DNA from: Baffinella frigidus
Lineage: Eukaryota; Cryptophyceae; Cryptomonadales; Baffinellaceae
Direction of reading: 5' to 3'
Assembly (NCBI GenBank): GCA_026770585.1
Contig: MU647611.1
Location: 16,275-48,691, forward strand
Length of the DNA: 32,417 nt
The notes beneath the pieces were generated by a model, which ran no database searches, had not been told where the DNA came from, and worked only from the letters and a program-made list of their open reading frames with translations. This document shows positions 8,901 to 17,631 of the stretch, piece after piece. How positions within the stretch are numbered: position 1 is the first letter of the stretch; the number at the start of each line of letters is the position of its first letter. Made by a program: the position numbers and the translations under genes.

Positions 8901-10985
8901 ATCTTCTCACCGATGTAGGTCCCACCATACATCCTAACGTGGTCCCAACGCGCCACAAACTGCACGTTCAGAGAGAGAGTTCCGTTATCCGCGGCAGGTC
9001 ATTACTGTTTCAGGACGCAACGGTTCGTTTCGTGGTACTAAATGGTGTGTAGCCAACCCGCCAAGTCGGGACGGTTCGTCTTTCCACGTCCGGTCCGAAT
9101 ACAAAATTCATCGCAACCTGTTTCCACCAAGCCAACCACTTACCAGCCACCGGCGCCTTCGGGAATCGCTCCATCTAACGATTCCCGTACATATTGCAAA
9201 TCGTTTCGCGCGCAACGTGGCCAATCTCTCCCGGAAATCCGGATAGATAGGCACCGGTGGCTGCTAAGTGGGCTGCACGTTCAGAGAGAGAGGTGCTTTG
9301 TTCGCACACCTGAGGCGGGTCCGTGTCACCGTGTGCTGGCAGGACCCGCACTCTAGCTCTGCCTCACTCGGGTTGGCCGACTGTTTGCAAGTTGACATGC
9401 TGGGTGTGCGGTACACTCCCGTCAACTTTGGGGCGGAAAGGAGCCCAGGCTCACCAAATTGGTGAGCCCGAATAGACTGAGACAGAACTAAGCCAAGACG
9501 CATGCGATACAGGGCCATGCAAGACAGGTGCGAGTTACGCAGGGGCGCGTGCTCGTCTCTAGGCTGAGAGTACTAGAGCAGAAGAACAAGGCCGGGCGCT
9601 CGCACCTCGCAGCCTCGCCACGTGCCCTTGTACAGCACTCCCAGCCCCCCTTGCGCAACCTGCGCAGAGTCACCACGCTTCAGCACTTGAATACATCGTC
9701 ATTTAATACAGGATGTGTGCACGAATGGTGCCGGGGGGAGGGGGTGAGAAGCCACTCGAGGCTCGAATCCAAGCTGGAGAAACATGTCCACACTCATGCC
9801 AGTAAAGGTACTGATTAATTGCTTTTCGGGTAACGAAAATTACTTCACAAATGCTTTGCTATTACTGTTACTAGCATGGTCCAATTGAATAGTAATTTCG
9901 TTGCAGAAAAGGCTTTGATCAATGAATGCTCTCAGATGAAATTATCTGGCACCAGACGCTTTCCGTTTCACGACATTACCAGCATGCGCGAATCGTATTT
10001 GAATTTTCGTTGCCCACAACCAATGACGCATACAAAATTCGGACATCAACACTCAGCGCTCGCTGTCACGACCTTGTCTTGATCGTGGAAGTCTATTTCC
10101 TTGATATCCACCTCCAGGACCCCCCCAGCAGCACCCCCCCCCCCTCCGGATGAGGCCGTGTTTTCGAAGACGCTCCCCCCGCCCCGCCGCCGCCCCGTCT
10201 GCGTGAGACTTAGGGTTTAGGGTTTGGGGTTTGGGGTGTAGGGTTCAGGGTTTAGGGTTTGGGGGTTTAGGGTTTAGGGTTTGGGGTTTAGGGTTTGGGT
10301 TTAGGGTTTGGGGTTCAGGGTTTAGGGCTGAGGGTGTAGGGAGGCAGTTCGACCTCGGCACTGGAAGCAGCGGGGTCATCATCAAGCGACAAAGGACCAA
10401 CGTCCAGCCCCCCGGAGTCCTCCCGCGCGGCACGCGCTGCCTGTCGGGGGGGGCAGAAAGCCGTCAGGGTCCCCGCCACGTGCGCGAACCCAGAAGTCTT
10501 CGGGCGCACCCAGGGCAGGCAGAGTATGGTGCTGCCCTTCTGAAATGCGGCGTCCCGAGCTTGGGAAAGGGGGGTGACTGGTCGGGATGGTGTAAGAAGG
10601 ACACGAGGAAATTGACGCGGATGCAGAGACATCCGACGGCGACAAAAAAATGTTTTTCGAGCGCCCGAAGCTCTCATCGCCGCGCATCCCCCGCAGGCGC
10701 TCCGTTTCCGGGGACAGGCGCTTTCGCCACATTTTCTAGGGCGGAAAACGCCTGTCCAGGGGATTCCCCTAATGCAGCCTATTTTGTCCGGCAGACGCTG
10801 CATGCGCTCTGGTGTTGGAGAGGGAGGCCGGGGATGGGCCCCACGGAAGGATGTTGGCGCTGTCTATTGAACCCGGGCACACTGGGAAACGTAGGGAACG
10901 CGTGACGCACCTTCTTCTTAGCGAGGATCTCGGCGAGCTTGCCCGAGTCGCCCATCTTGACGCCAGGTGCAAAGCAGCAATCCAC
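5370..10985 (-). CDS. TKL-like protein kinase, multi-exon, partial
   Basis: Transfers phosphate from ATP to Ser/Thr or Tyr, probably in cytoplasmic signalling. Hand-spliced minus-strand exons are 10911-10985, 10354-10440, 10073-10111, 9606-9659, 8800-8889, 7842-7915, 7530-7624, 7040-7114, 6680-6771, 6242-6305, 5896-5993 and 5370-5456. They sum to 930 nt (310 codons) with matching phase at every junction. In order they give a glycine loop (QGGLGVLYKG), VAVK lysine, alpha-C Glu (FRREC), HPNVV, IIHRDIKPHN, DFG, GTPQYMSPE, SDVYAIG, GERPAVP and a terminal RPS. All catalytic residues are present, so it should be active. The HRDIKPHN loop and the GTWRG strand resemble the tyrosine-kinase-like (TKL) group. 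Neither the start codon nor the stop was found, so both ends are incomplete. Most introns hold telomere-like repeats or small inverted-repeat elements. The kinase identity is very secure; individual splice sites are inferred. Confidence 0.88.
5461..5890. repeat. Telomere-like tract in kinase intron
   Basis: Mixed GGGTTTA, GGGTTGA and GGGTTCA units, then about 12 near-perfect GGGTGTA units (5785-5884). It fills the intron between kinase exons 5896-5993 and 5370-5456. C-rich on the sense strand. Confidence 0.9.
6242..7915 (-). CDS. Kinase hinge, catalytic and activation-loop exons
   Basis: Exon 7842-7915 encodes VRHPNVVLLLGAS and the hinge LVLEW. Exon 7530-7624 encodes CDGGNLHELIHH and helix D/E. 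Exon 7040-7114 carries VAWLHTSSPAIIHRDIKPHN, the catalytic loop. Exon 6680-6771 carries KLCDFGLA and runs to DAGTPQ. Exon 6242-6305 starts YMSPELYRG and ends SDVYAI. Codons split across the junctions rebuild sensible residues (Trp after LVLE, Gly before LRSV, Gly after DVYAI). The acceptor before 7114 has an upstream TACTGAC that looks like a branch point. Confidence 0.87.
6778..6930. repeat. Telomere-like tract in kinase intron
   Basis: GGGTTTA and GGGTTGA units fill part of the intron between exons 7040-7114 and 6680-6771, starting directly at the acceptor. Confidence 0.88.
7410..7460 (-). pseudogene. Partial duplicate of a kinase exon with its donor site
   Basis: It matches 7528-7578 with about 4 differences in 51 nt. 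The copy covers the 3' half of the exon (LNKVEKRNLLAGLAA) and its GT donor. The flanking GGGCGAGTGGCG sequence is duplicated too. Confidence 0.7.
7626..7841. repeat. Telomere-like tract in kinase intron
   Basis: GGGTTGA, GGGTGGA, GGGTGTA and GGGTTTA units cover the whole intron between exons 7842-7915 and 7530-7624. Confidence 0.9.
8368..8502. mobile_element. Small inverted-repeat element, family A
   Basis: The termini are CTCTGTCTCAGTC and CGAGTGAGGCAGAG, with an internal GGTCTCACTAATATGGTGAGACC hairpin near one end. It sits in the kinase intron between 8800 and 7915. Confidence 0.65.
8508..8566 (-). pseudogene. Decayed copy of the kinase alpha-C exon
   Basis: CCTCGCCAAGGATG, then CTCTCGGCGGAGGCCTCC and TTGAGG, matches 8799-8845. 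The copy has lost frame. Confidence 0.6.
8639..8697 (-). pseudogene. Second decayed copy of the kinase alpha-C exon
   Basis: CCTCGCCGAAGATG, then CCCGGCGGAAGTCCTCCG, matches the exon and donor at 8799-8845. TEDFRREPPIFGE is still readable in frame on the minus strand, but the rest has diverged. Confidence 0.6.
8800..10111 (-). CDS. Kinase N-lobe exons (beta1 to alpha-C)
   Basis: Three exons build the ATP-binding lobe. Exon 10073-10111 (13 codons, VDIKEIDFHDQDK) gives the strand before the glycine loop. Exon 9606-9659 (18 codons) carries the loop QGGLGVLYKGTWRGCE. Exon 8800-8889 (30 codons) starts at VAVKRP with the ATP-binding Lys and ends FRRECIILGE with the alpha-C Glu. All three are phase 0. 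The intron between the last two holds a small inverted-repeat element (9357-9486) and a spliced-looking decoy (9144-9272). Confidence 0.85.
9357..9486. mobile_element. Small inverted-repeat element, family A
   Basis: The termini are CTCTGCCTCACTCGGGTTG and GACTGAGACAGA, with a GGCTCACCAAATTGGTGAGCC hairpin near the right end. It is oriented opposite to the copy at 8368. It lies within a kinase intron. Confidence 0.68.
10208..10345. repeat. Telomere-like tract in kinase intron
   Basis: GGGTTTA and GGGTTTGG units lie just after the donor of the candidate exon 10354-10440, in sense-strand terms. Confidence 0.88.
10354..10985 (-). CDS. Candidate N-terminal exons of the kinase gene
   Basis: Exon 10911-10985 (25 codons) reads VDCCFAPGVKMGDSGKLAEI and then LAKKK. 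It lies between a CAG acceptor and a GTGCGT donor. Exon 10354-10440 (29 codons, acidic, containing PLSLDDDPAASSAE) follows a strong pyrimidine tract ending in GACAG. Both are phase 0 and would join in frame to the next kinase exon. No domain is recognised in either. The internal Met in the first could be the true start, or more exons may lie upstream. The 470-nt intron between them shows no repeats that I recognise. Confidence 0.5.
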
Positions 10986-11319
10986 CTGCCGTCAGAGCGA
11001 GCCCCTTGTAACTATGCGTGAAAGCATTTTTGTCACAGTTCGTGGAAGCGACACGGAGGTGAACCGCGTTAGGGGGCATAGTACACTTTCCCTAAGTAAG
11101 GAGGGAGGCGGGGGTGTCTGATCCGGAAGGAGAGGAGGACGGGAATTGGTGTGTGGGATTGATGACCTGAGCTTCTAATCGGGTGCCGTGTCCGGGGATC
11201 TTGTGGAGGGGATCAAGGAAGCAGCGGGCGTGTGCGGAGCGGGGTGCTTCTGGGGAAACATCACCTTCAACCTGATCCCACCGTGTCTCGTCACGTTTCC
11301 TCTTTTTGAACGTTGAAAG

Positions 11320-12700
11320 TTGAGTTTTCAAAAAGTCGACAAAAAAACAGTAAAAAAGGGATCAAAAAAGGTCAAAATTTGACCACTATGCAGTAAAGCA
11401 ACCTCCATAAGCTCCATAACCACCCTACAGGACCTGTATCGAATGCTTTCTCTGCAGATCCCTTCTACGGAACGGCGTGTCGTTGGCATGTGTTGGGAGA
11501 AATTAAAACCTAAAGGACCTAAAGGATCTCATCACGGCGAGTATTCCTGAGGAATACGAATCTGTTGTATATTGAGGCTCAGAGGATGTTCATATTGGCC
11601 TTTCATATCAGTAACTTCACAATAAATAGCCTCAAGATACACCGAAATCGCATCGATGGTCCCCGAAATCGTATTTCTCAGAAATACTCGTCCGGATGAG
11701 ATCCCCTCTTCACGAGCCTCTGCACTGGAGAGCGAAACGCGATCCGAGAGCAACAATGCTTTCTCCGCAGTCCTTTCTACGGAAGGGCGTGTCGTTGGCA
11801 TATGTTGGGAGAAATCAAAACCTAAAGGGCCTAAAGTAGCCCCCTGAGTAAAGTCCTTTAGGACTTTGTCAAGTCCTTTAGGTGGCTGGAGCTTTTATAC
11901 TCCAACCATGGGATACCATGAGCCTCATAATGGCTGACTTGGGTTCGGTGTGTGCGCGAGCGTGCTCCCACTTGGGACTCCTCAAACACCCCAAGAGAGC
12001 CACCCTGTATCCCCTCTTCACGAGCCTCTGCACTGGAGAGCTAAACGCGATCCGAAAGCAAAAATGCTTTCTTTTCAGATCCCTTTTACGGAACGGCGTG
12101 CCGTTGGGCTATGTTGGGAGAAATTAAAACCTTAAGGACCTAAAGGACAAAGAAACTGTTCGTAAATAACCTGGAATTGGATAATCCATAGACCCTGCGG
12201 CAGGCAATTGCGTATGGACATAGGGGACTTGCTACGGGTAAGGTCACGGAAAGGCGACGCGAATCGGGCCAAGTGTCAAAATTTGACCACTTGGCAACCA
12301 GATTTCAAAAATTAAAAATCACTTTTTCCCTTTTTTGAAGGTTCCACACAGCGGACTTCGAAGGGATTTCGAATAACCCTTGAGCGATAAGACGTGGGAC
12401 CCTACGGCAGGCAATCCAAAGGGACATGGGGGGGGTTCCTACGGAAAAGGTAACGGAAACTCGGGCTCTCAGAGCGCGAACATCCCTGGAGAGTTGAGTT
12501 TTCAAAAAGTCGACAAAAAAAACATGAAAAAGAAACAAATTTTGCTGGCTATGCAAGGTTCCTCAAGGACCTCGTTTTTTCCCCACACATAGCGGACTAC
12601 AAAGGGATTTCTTTAATAACCCGAAAATGGATAATCTGTAGACCCTGGTGGGCAATACGGTACCGGATGGACATAGGAGGCTATTCTTAACTACCCTGGA
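11320..12700. repeat. AT-rich repeated unit with paired blocks
   Basis: The block GAGTTTTCAAAAAGTCGAC recurs at about 11324 and 12498. CAAAATTTGACCAC recurs at about 11372 and 12278. A GGATAATC..AGACCCT..GGCAAT block recurs at about 12178, 12395 and 12630, and GCGGACTNCNAAGGGATTTC at about 12351 and 12592. No gene was seen. Confidence 0.6.
11690..12150 (+). mobile_element. Dispersed repeat family C, two plus-strand copies
   Basis: Copy 11690-11840 and copy 11880-12150. The longer copy starts with GAGCTTTTATACTCC, passes GGATACCATGAGCCTCATAA, CTGCACTGGAGAG, GCAAAAATGCTTTC and GGAACGGCGTG, and ends ATGTTGGGAGAAATTAAAAC before a tail of CCTAAAGGA units. It resembles a SINE-like or non-autonomous retroelement by its repeated tail, but no tRNA-like head was seen. 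A fragment lies at 11435-11530. Confidence 0.6.
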
Positions 12701-13019
12701 ATAAATGGGTTGAAATGAACCCCTCAGAGTTCTAAACTTTCCCAAAATCAACGGCAGTTTCCAGCTGAATTCAGTTTTTGGCGGCAATTGGGAGTTTCAT
12801 GATACACGGTACCGTAGATTTTGGGTAAGCGTGGATTTTTTTTGGGTTAGCGTGGAAATTTTCGAGATCAGGTCGGGGGCTCAGTTTGTGTTTAAGAGAC
12901 AGAAAGATAAAGAAACAAAGTGTGAACTTTTGCAGCACCCGATATTGGAACTCTTAACCCTTAACCCTTTAGGTCCTTTAGGTTTTTCGAGCTCCCAACA
13001 TCGGCGGACACCAACACCC

Positions 13020-13335
13020 TGAACTCGAAACCCGAAACACTCATCCCTAAACCTTGAACTGTGAACCCTGAACCCAAAAGCTTAAACCTTGAACCCTGAA
13101 CTCTAAACCCCAAACCCCAAACCCCAAACCCCAAACCCCAAACCCCAAACCCCAAACCCCAAACCCCAAACCCTAAGCCCCAAACCTCAAGCCCTAAACC
13201 CTAAACCCTCAACCCTAAACCTTGAAACTTAAACCCTAAACTCTAAACCCTGAACCTTAACCATAAACCCTAACGCGTGAACACTAATCACTGAACCCCA
13301 AACCCGAAACACTCAACCCTAAACATCTGCAACCG
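13020..13335. repeat. CCCTAAA/CCCCAAA tract
   Basis: Degenerate units with a run of about 10 CCCCAAA at 13107-13172. No flanking gene is recognised. Confidence 0.9.
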
Positions 13336-13351
13336 GCAGATGTGTAGGGTG

Positions 13352-13412
13352 CACGGTCAAGAGCTAAGGGTTTAGGGTTTAGCCAAACCATCAGCTCTTG
13401 ACCTTACACCCT
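13352..13412. repeat. Hairpin at junction of two telomere-like tracts
   Basis: GGTCAAGAGCT and its exact complement AGCTCTTGACC enclose about 25 nt of GGGTTTAGGG. It separates a CCCTAAA tract from a CCCTACA tract. Confidence 0.65.
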
Positions 13413-13435
13413 ACACCCTACATCCTACACCCTAT

Positions 13436-13590
13436 ATGGCGGAATTGCTCTGCTCGAGCGCTCGAGACACACAGAGACATCGTGTGCGAGTAAGGCTTCA
13501 CTGCAGGGCTCACAACCTCTGGCGGAAGAGCTCCGCTCAGGCGCTCGAGACACACAGAGACATCGTTTGCGAGTCAGGCTTCACTGAGGA
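13436..13590. repeat. Tandem duplication, unit about 85 bp
   Basis: GGCGGAA, GCTC, GCGCTCGAGACACACAGAGA and CATCGT, GCGAGTMAGGCTTCACTG occur twice (13438-13502 and 13520-13586). Confidence 0.7.
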
Positions 13591-13687
13591 GAATGAAGGT
13601 CCGCTGCACGAGCGGGCTTATATCTCCTGGTAGTCGACGTGACTGTGTAAAGTCACCCCAGTCATCCTACATGGGGTTGTATCACCA

Positions 13688-13905
13688 GACCCTACACCCT
13701 ACACCATACACCCTATACCCTATACCCTACACCTTACACCCTACACCCTACACCCTACACCCTACACCCTACACCCTACACCCTTCACCCTAAACCCTAC
13801 GCCCCACACCCTACACCTTACACCCCACACCCCACACCCTACACCCTACACCCTACACCCTACACCCTACTACCTACACCCTACACCTTACACCCTACAC
13901 CATCA
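13688..13905. repeat. CCCTACA tract
   Basis: About 25 mostly perfect CCCTACA units. Confidence 0.92.
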
Positions 13906-14329
13906 ACAGAAAAAGGTCGACAGATCGACAAGAGAAAAGGAATGTCCGGGACGGGACTCGAACTGTCGACCTTAAACGACTTGCACGTTCTCGGCCGGCT
14001 CCCTAATCCGCTGGGCTAAGACAGTCCAGGGGGATGGTAAGGGTACCAAAACGATGAATGGCTCCAAAAACAGACTCGTTTCCGGGGGGGTCTCGTGAAT
14101 GGGAAGGGGCCAATGGCTCCAAAAACGGACCCGTTCCAAGGGTGTCCTTGTACTGCTGTCACGTCCCGAAAGTAGTACCGGGCTGTAACAAGGCGGTACA
14201 AAAAGGTACAAGCCGGAACAAAAAGTTACTACCGTCACGTCCAAATAAGCCGTCCATCTATCATATATAGGCCACACCCACAAGAATTTGCTAGCCACCT
14301 CCTACAGTAGGGCGACCCGTAGGTCATAC

Positions 14330-14395
14330 CCCCTCAACCCTCAACCCTAAACCCTCAACCCTAAACCCTAAACACTAAACAGTAAACACTCAACG
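14330..14395. repeat. CCCTAAA/CCCTCAA tract
   Basis: A short tract just upstream of the possible exon at 14455. Confidence 0.8.
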
Positions 14396-14454
14396 CCTCG
14401 GCTTTGCTATGTCCGATTGCGGACCTACAGAGACACTTTTTTGTTTTTCTCTAG

Positions 14455-14645
14455 GAGAGAGTGTTTCACCAACCGAGGCTCAGCCCACACTCAGGTTTCT
14501 GTTGGAAGAGTGCACCCTCCACAGTTCGCAAAGTGGCGTTCCCGACATCATAGAAGCTTTCCTGGTACAAGCGTATCATGAACTTGTTGGTATCAATCAT
14601 CATAGTCTGCACACGGCTCTCATTATGTATGGGGAAACTCTTCAG
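14455..14645 (+). CDS. Possible isolated plus-strand exon
   Basis: It is preceded by a T-rich tract ending CTCTAG and followed by a CAG/GTTAGA donor. It encodes about 63 residues (TLRFLLEECTLHSS, DIIEAFLVQAYHELVGINHH). CCCTAAA repeats just upstream (14330-14395) read C-rich on this strand, as in the supported genes. No domain or partner exon was found. Confidence 0.3.
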
Positions 14646-14659
14646 GTTAGATGTTTCTG

Positions 14660-15420
14660 ACTGAGACCGCCCTCTGGCCCAGCCGATCAATTTCGATCGT
14701 AGTACCAGGGACCAGCGTGTGCTCGCAGGCTCATTCTGTCGCCGAGCCAGGGAGTGCCACCGGGGCTGGAGGCAAGGTTGAAGCTTAGCTAGAGAGCCTG
14801 GTCCTGGCTGAGAGACGTTTGACGCGGGAACAGGGCGCCAGCTCTTCCACCCGCTAACATGCTCCCAGCATGGGATCAAGCCAGACGCCGAGAGTCGAAG
14901 ACCATACCACCCAAAATGACAATAGCGGGACAACGAAAGGCCCTAGGACCTGCCTAGGACCTCTTGGGGGTCTAGGACCTCTTGGGGGTCTATTTTGACA
15001 GCCTCGCCACTTCAAGAATATCGCACGAAGATAGTGTTCAAAAACACAGGGCGTGGCACTCGAGGCTCTGAAAAAGGATCCTCGGAGGACGGGACACAGT
15101 TTTACAGGATGTTAAAACTTTCACCTTGAAATGTATGGGGCGGTGGGCGAGACCACATATGTGGCCTTGGGGGTGTGTGATGGTCTTCCCAGTCGGAAAT
15201 ACATGTTCCTCTTTTGAGTGACCTCGTGTGTCCCCTCGTATATCCCCCCTAGTACATTCCCACGAGAGTGCTTGAGTGGCGAGGTTGTTTCATTCTCTCA
15301 TTGTAAGTGTAAGACCCTATCTTGAAAAAAAAGAGGGAGGATTGGGCCGCACAATGATAATCCACGACCAGTCACCGTCGATCCGATGTCATCATCGCAG
15401 AATCGATTCTCTCCCAATTG
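14660..15420. other. No supported gene
   Basis: A minus-strand 155-codon ORF (14466-14933) has no recognisable domain. Around 14938-15000 the block GGCCCTAGGACCTGCCT and CTCTTGGGGGTC repeats sequence found at about 3505-3550. The rest shows nothing I can name. Confidence 0.5.
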
Positions 15421-15421
15421 T

Positions 15422-15556
15422 GGGCTTTAGGGTTTATGATCTCAAGTTTTAGGGTTCAGGGTTTAGGGTTTAGGGTTGCGGTTTAAGGTTTAGGGTCTAC
15501 GGTTCAGGGTTTAGGGTTTAGAGTTCAGGGTTCAGGGCTCAGGGTTTCTAGGGTTT
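15422..15556. repeat. Telomere-like tract
   Basis: GGGTTTA and GGGTTCA units, G-rich on the plus strand; no gene is attached. Confidence 0.85.
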
Positions 15557-15686
15557 GGGGGCGAAAAGCACCACAAAAAAGAAAGCCCCCTCTAAGCAGA
15601 ATGCAATCCCTGGACCAGCGTGGGGTTGGACACGCTCCGAGGGCCAGCATCGCCTCAACCGTCGAGACGGAGGGGCAGCATCCTAG

Positions 15687-15727
15687 CTCTGTCTCAGTCG
15701 GGTTCGCTTGACTTTTCTGATTGCTAC
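15687..15727. mobile_element. Family A element, truncated left end
   Basis: CTCTGTCTCAGTCGGGTT followed by GCTTGACTTTTC matches the family A end; the rest is missing or replaced by a family C repeat. Confidence 0.5.
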
Positions 15728-15739
15728 CCGGCCCTGTTA

Positions 15740-16870
15740 GGTCCTTGCGGTTTTAATTTCTCCCAACATGGCCCATCGGCACGCCTTCCCGTAAAAAAGA
15801 TCTGCGTATGAAGCATTTTTACTGGCAATTCTTTTTAGGCCACCTTTAGGTCCTTTAGGTTCTTCGAGTCCCCATGGTCCTTTAGGTTCTTCGAGTCCCC
15901 AGGTCCTTTGGGTTTTGATTTCGCCCAACATATGCCAACGACACGCCCTTCCGTAGGAAGGACTGCAGAGGAAGCATTTTTGCTTTCGGATCGCGTGTAG
16001 CTCTCCAGTGCAGTGTAGAGGGGATCAAGGGTGGTTCTATTGGGACACCGGAACTTATGGAACCCATGGGGCTTTAATGAACGTGATACAGCAGCACGCA
16101 CGATCCAGCGGATCGTCGTGGTGAGCAGCACGGCGAACGAAATCGCCGGCCATTTAGGTCCTTTAGGTTTTAATTTCTCCCAACATAGCCCAACGACACG
16201 CTGTTCCGTAGAAGGGATCTGCAGAGAAAGCATTTTTGCTTTCGGATCGCGTTTAGCTCTCCAGTGCAGAGGTTCGTGAAGAGGGGATACAGGGTAGTTC
16301 TCTCGGGGTGTTTGGAGGCCAGTTGGTGACCATGCCCGCCCACGCACCGAACCCAAGTCAGCCTTTATGAGGCTCATGGTATCCCATAGTTGAAGTATAA
16401 TAGCTCCAACTACGGATACCCCACAAGGTGAGAGGCATTGTGTGAGGGGGTGATCATCCTTTAGGTCCTTTAGGTTTTAATTGAATTGGCGATATTTCGA
16501 TTTCGATAGGTCCTTGAGGTTTTAATGTCGCCCAACATATGCCAACGACACGCCCTTCCCTAGCTTCCGTAGGTCCTTTAGGTCCTTTAGGTTTTAATTT
16601 CGCCCAACATAGCCCAACGACACGCCCTTCTGTAGAAAGGACTGCAGAGAAAGCATTTTTGCTTTCGGATCGCGTTTCGCTCTCCAGTGCAGAGGCTCGT
16701 GAAGAGGGGATAAAGGGTTGGTTCTCTTTGGGTGTTTGATTGCTTCCAAAATAGGAGCGCGCCCGCACACACACCGAACCACAAGTCAGCCTTTATGAGG
16801 CTCATGGTATCCCATGGCTGAAGTATAAGAGTCTGGAGCTTTTATACACGGATACCCCACAAGGTGAGAG
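15740..16870 (-). mobile_element. Dispersed repeat family C, cluster of minus-strand copies
   Basis: Successive copies start (plus strand) with a CCTTTAGGT tail at about 15740, 15840, 16150, 16460 and 16570. Those at 16150-16430 and 16570-16860 are near full length and end with the GAGGCTCATGGTATCCCAT block. Others are truncated at different points. Confidence 0.62.
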
Positions 16871-16950
16871 GGATTGTGTGTGGGGGGGTGAGGGGTTTCC
16901 CCCAATGTACGGACGTCAACAAAGTTAAGGGTAATCCAGACGTCAGAAAG

Positions 16951-17521
16951 CACTTATTGACACTTATTGACTTTATTCGAAAGTGAATTACACGGTGCAA
17001 GAATTGAGACGAGATTAGGAAAAAATCTGGGAACTGCACCAAAGTTTTCCTATTCAAGAAACTGCCACTACCCATAATGGGGGATCCACACAGGAGCAGT
17101 GCGCATTAGCGTCCTCCTCCTTAGTTTTTCCCCTGCAGAGCACCCCGTTGCGTGGGGCCCCTGCCTAAGCCACACATAGTTGCCCCGTGCACCTCCTTTC
17201 GAGCGGATGGCGGGTGGGGCAAAAACATGTGGACCAGCCGTTTAGGTCCTTTAGGTTTTAATTTCGCCCAACATAGCCCAACGACACGCCGTTCCGTAGA
17301 AGGGATCTGCAGAGAAAGCATTTTACTTTCACTTATTGACACTTATTGACTTCATTCGAAAGAGAAATGCACGGCACAGAATTGAGGCGAGGTTAGGAAA
17401 ACCTTTGGGAACTGCACCAGAGTTTTCCTGCCCAAGAAACTGCCACTACCCATATTGGGGTCCACCAAGGAACAGGGTCACAATAAGCGTCCACCGTTCC
17501 CTAGTTTTCCCGCAGAGCACC
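16951..17521. repeat. ~190-bp direct repeat, two copies
   Basis: Copies at about 16951-17155 and 17330-17521 share a doubled CACTTATTGA start, then GGGAACTGCACC, AAGAAACTGCCACTACCCAT and a GCAGAGCACCC end. They differ at many positions, so the duplication is old. A family C fragment separates them. Confidence 0.75.
17240..17330 (-). mobile_element. Family C fragment joined to the 190-bp repeat
   Basis: It runs from the CCTTTAGGT tail to GCAGAGAAAGCATTTT, then switches directly to the CACTTATTGA repeat. Further fragments lie at 23395-23480 and 29690-29765 (plus orientation). Confidence 0.55.
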
Positions 17522-17610
17522 CAAAGCATATGTTTTTAATATTTCACCTTAAGTCAACTGGCTTGTCAGCTAAAACTGGAGTAAAAGTGACTTTCAGGTG
17601 AAATGTTCGT

Positions 17611-17618
17611 TTTGGCGC
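17611..17618 (+). promoter_or_regulatory. E2F-like site TTTGGCGC
   Basis: An exact match to the E2F/DP consensus TTTSGCGC lies 13 nt before the FHA-RING-ankyrin start codon. A pair of inverted TTTCACCT/AGGTGAAA arms flanks it upstream (about 17543-17603). One 8-mer can occur by chance; position and the checkpoint-ligase-like domains make it plausible. Confidence 0.35.
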
Positions 17619-17631
17619 GAAGGACCAGAAG

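Noticed and set aside
8890-8959. Extension of the VAVK kinase exon upstream to an acceptor at 8960, giving RVGTTLGCMV as a glycine loop
   Set aside because: The separate exon at 9606-9659 supplies a better glycine loop and joins in phase 0 to an acceptor at 8890, so the extension is unnecessary.
9144-9272. Exon-like 129-nt minus-strand stretch with a perfect GTAAGT donor and an acceptor (CTCTCTCTGAACGTGCAG) also present at 8960-8977
   Set aside because: Its open frame needs entry in phase 2, but the kinase exons on either side join in phase 0; including it would introduce a stop. It could be an alternative or poison exon but is not part of the main model.
10231-10330. Long ORFs over telomere-like tracts giving GFGVWGLGF- or NPKPQTLNP-type peptides (also at 12961, 23802, 30210 and 31956)
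   Set aside because: These are translations of 7-nt repeats read in frame over 21 nt and carry no domain.
13955-14035. Minus-strand tRNA-like sequence with A-box-like and TTCGAGTC B-box-like words
   Set aside because: The T stem and acceptor stem do not pair, so it is at most a tRNA relic or a SINE head.
14466-14933. 155-codon minus-strand ORF
   Set aside because: No recognisable domain, and it overlaps a plus-strand exon candidate that has splice signals; not supportable as a gene.
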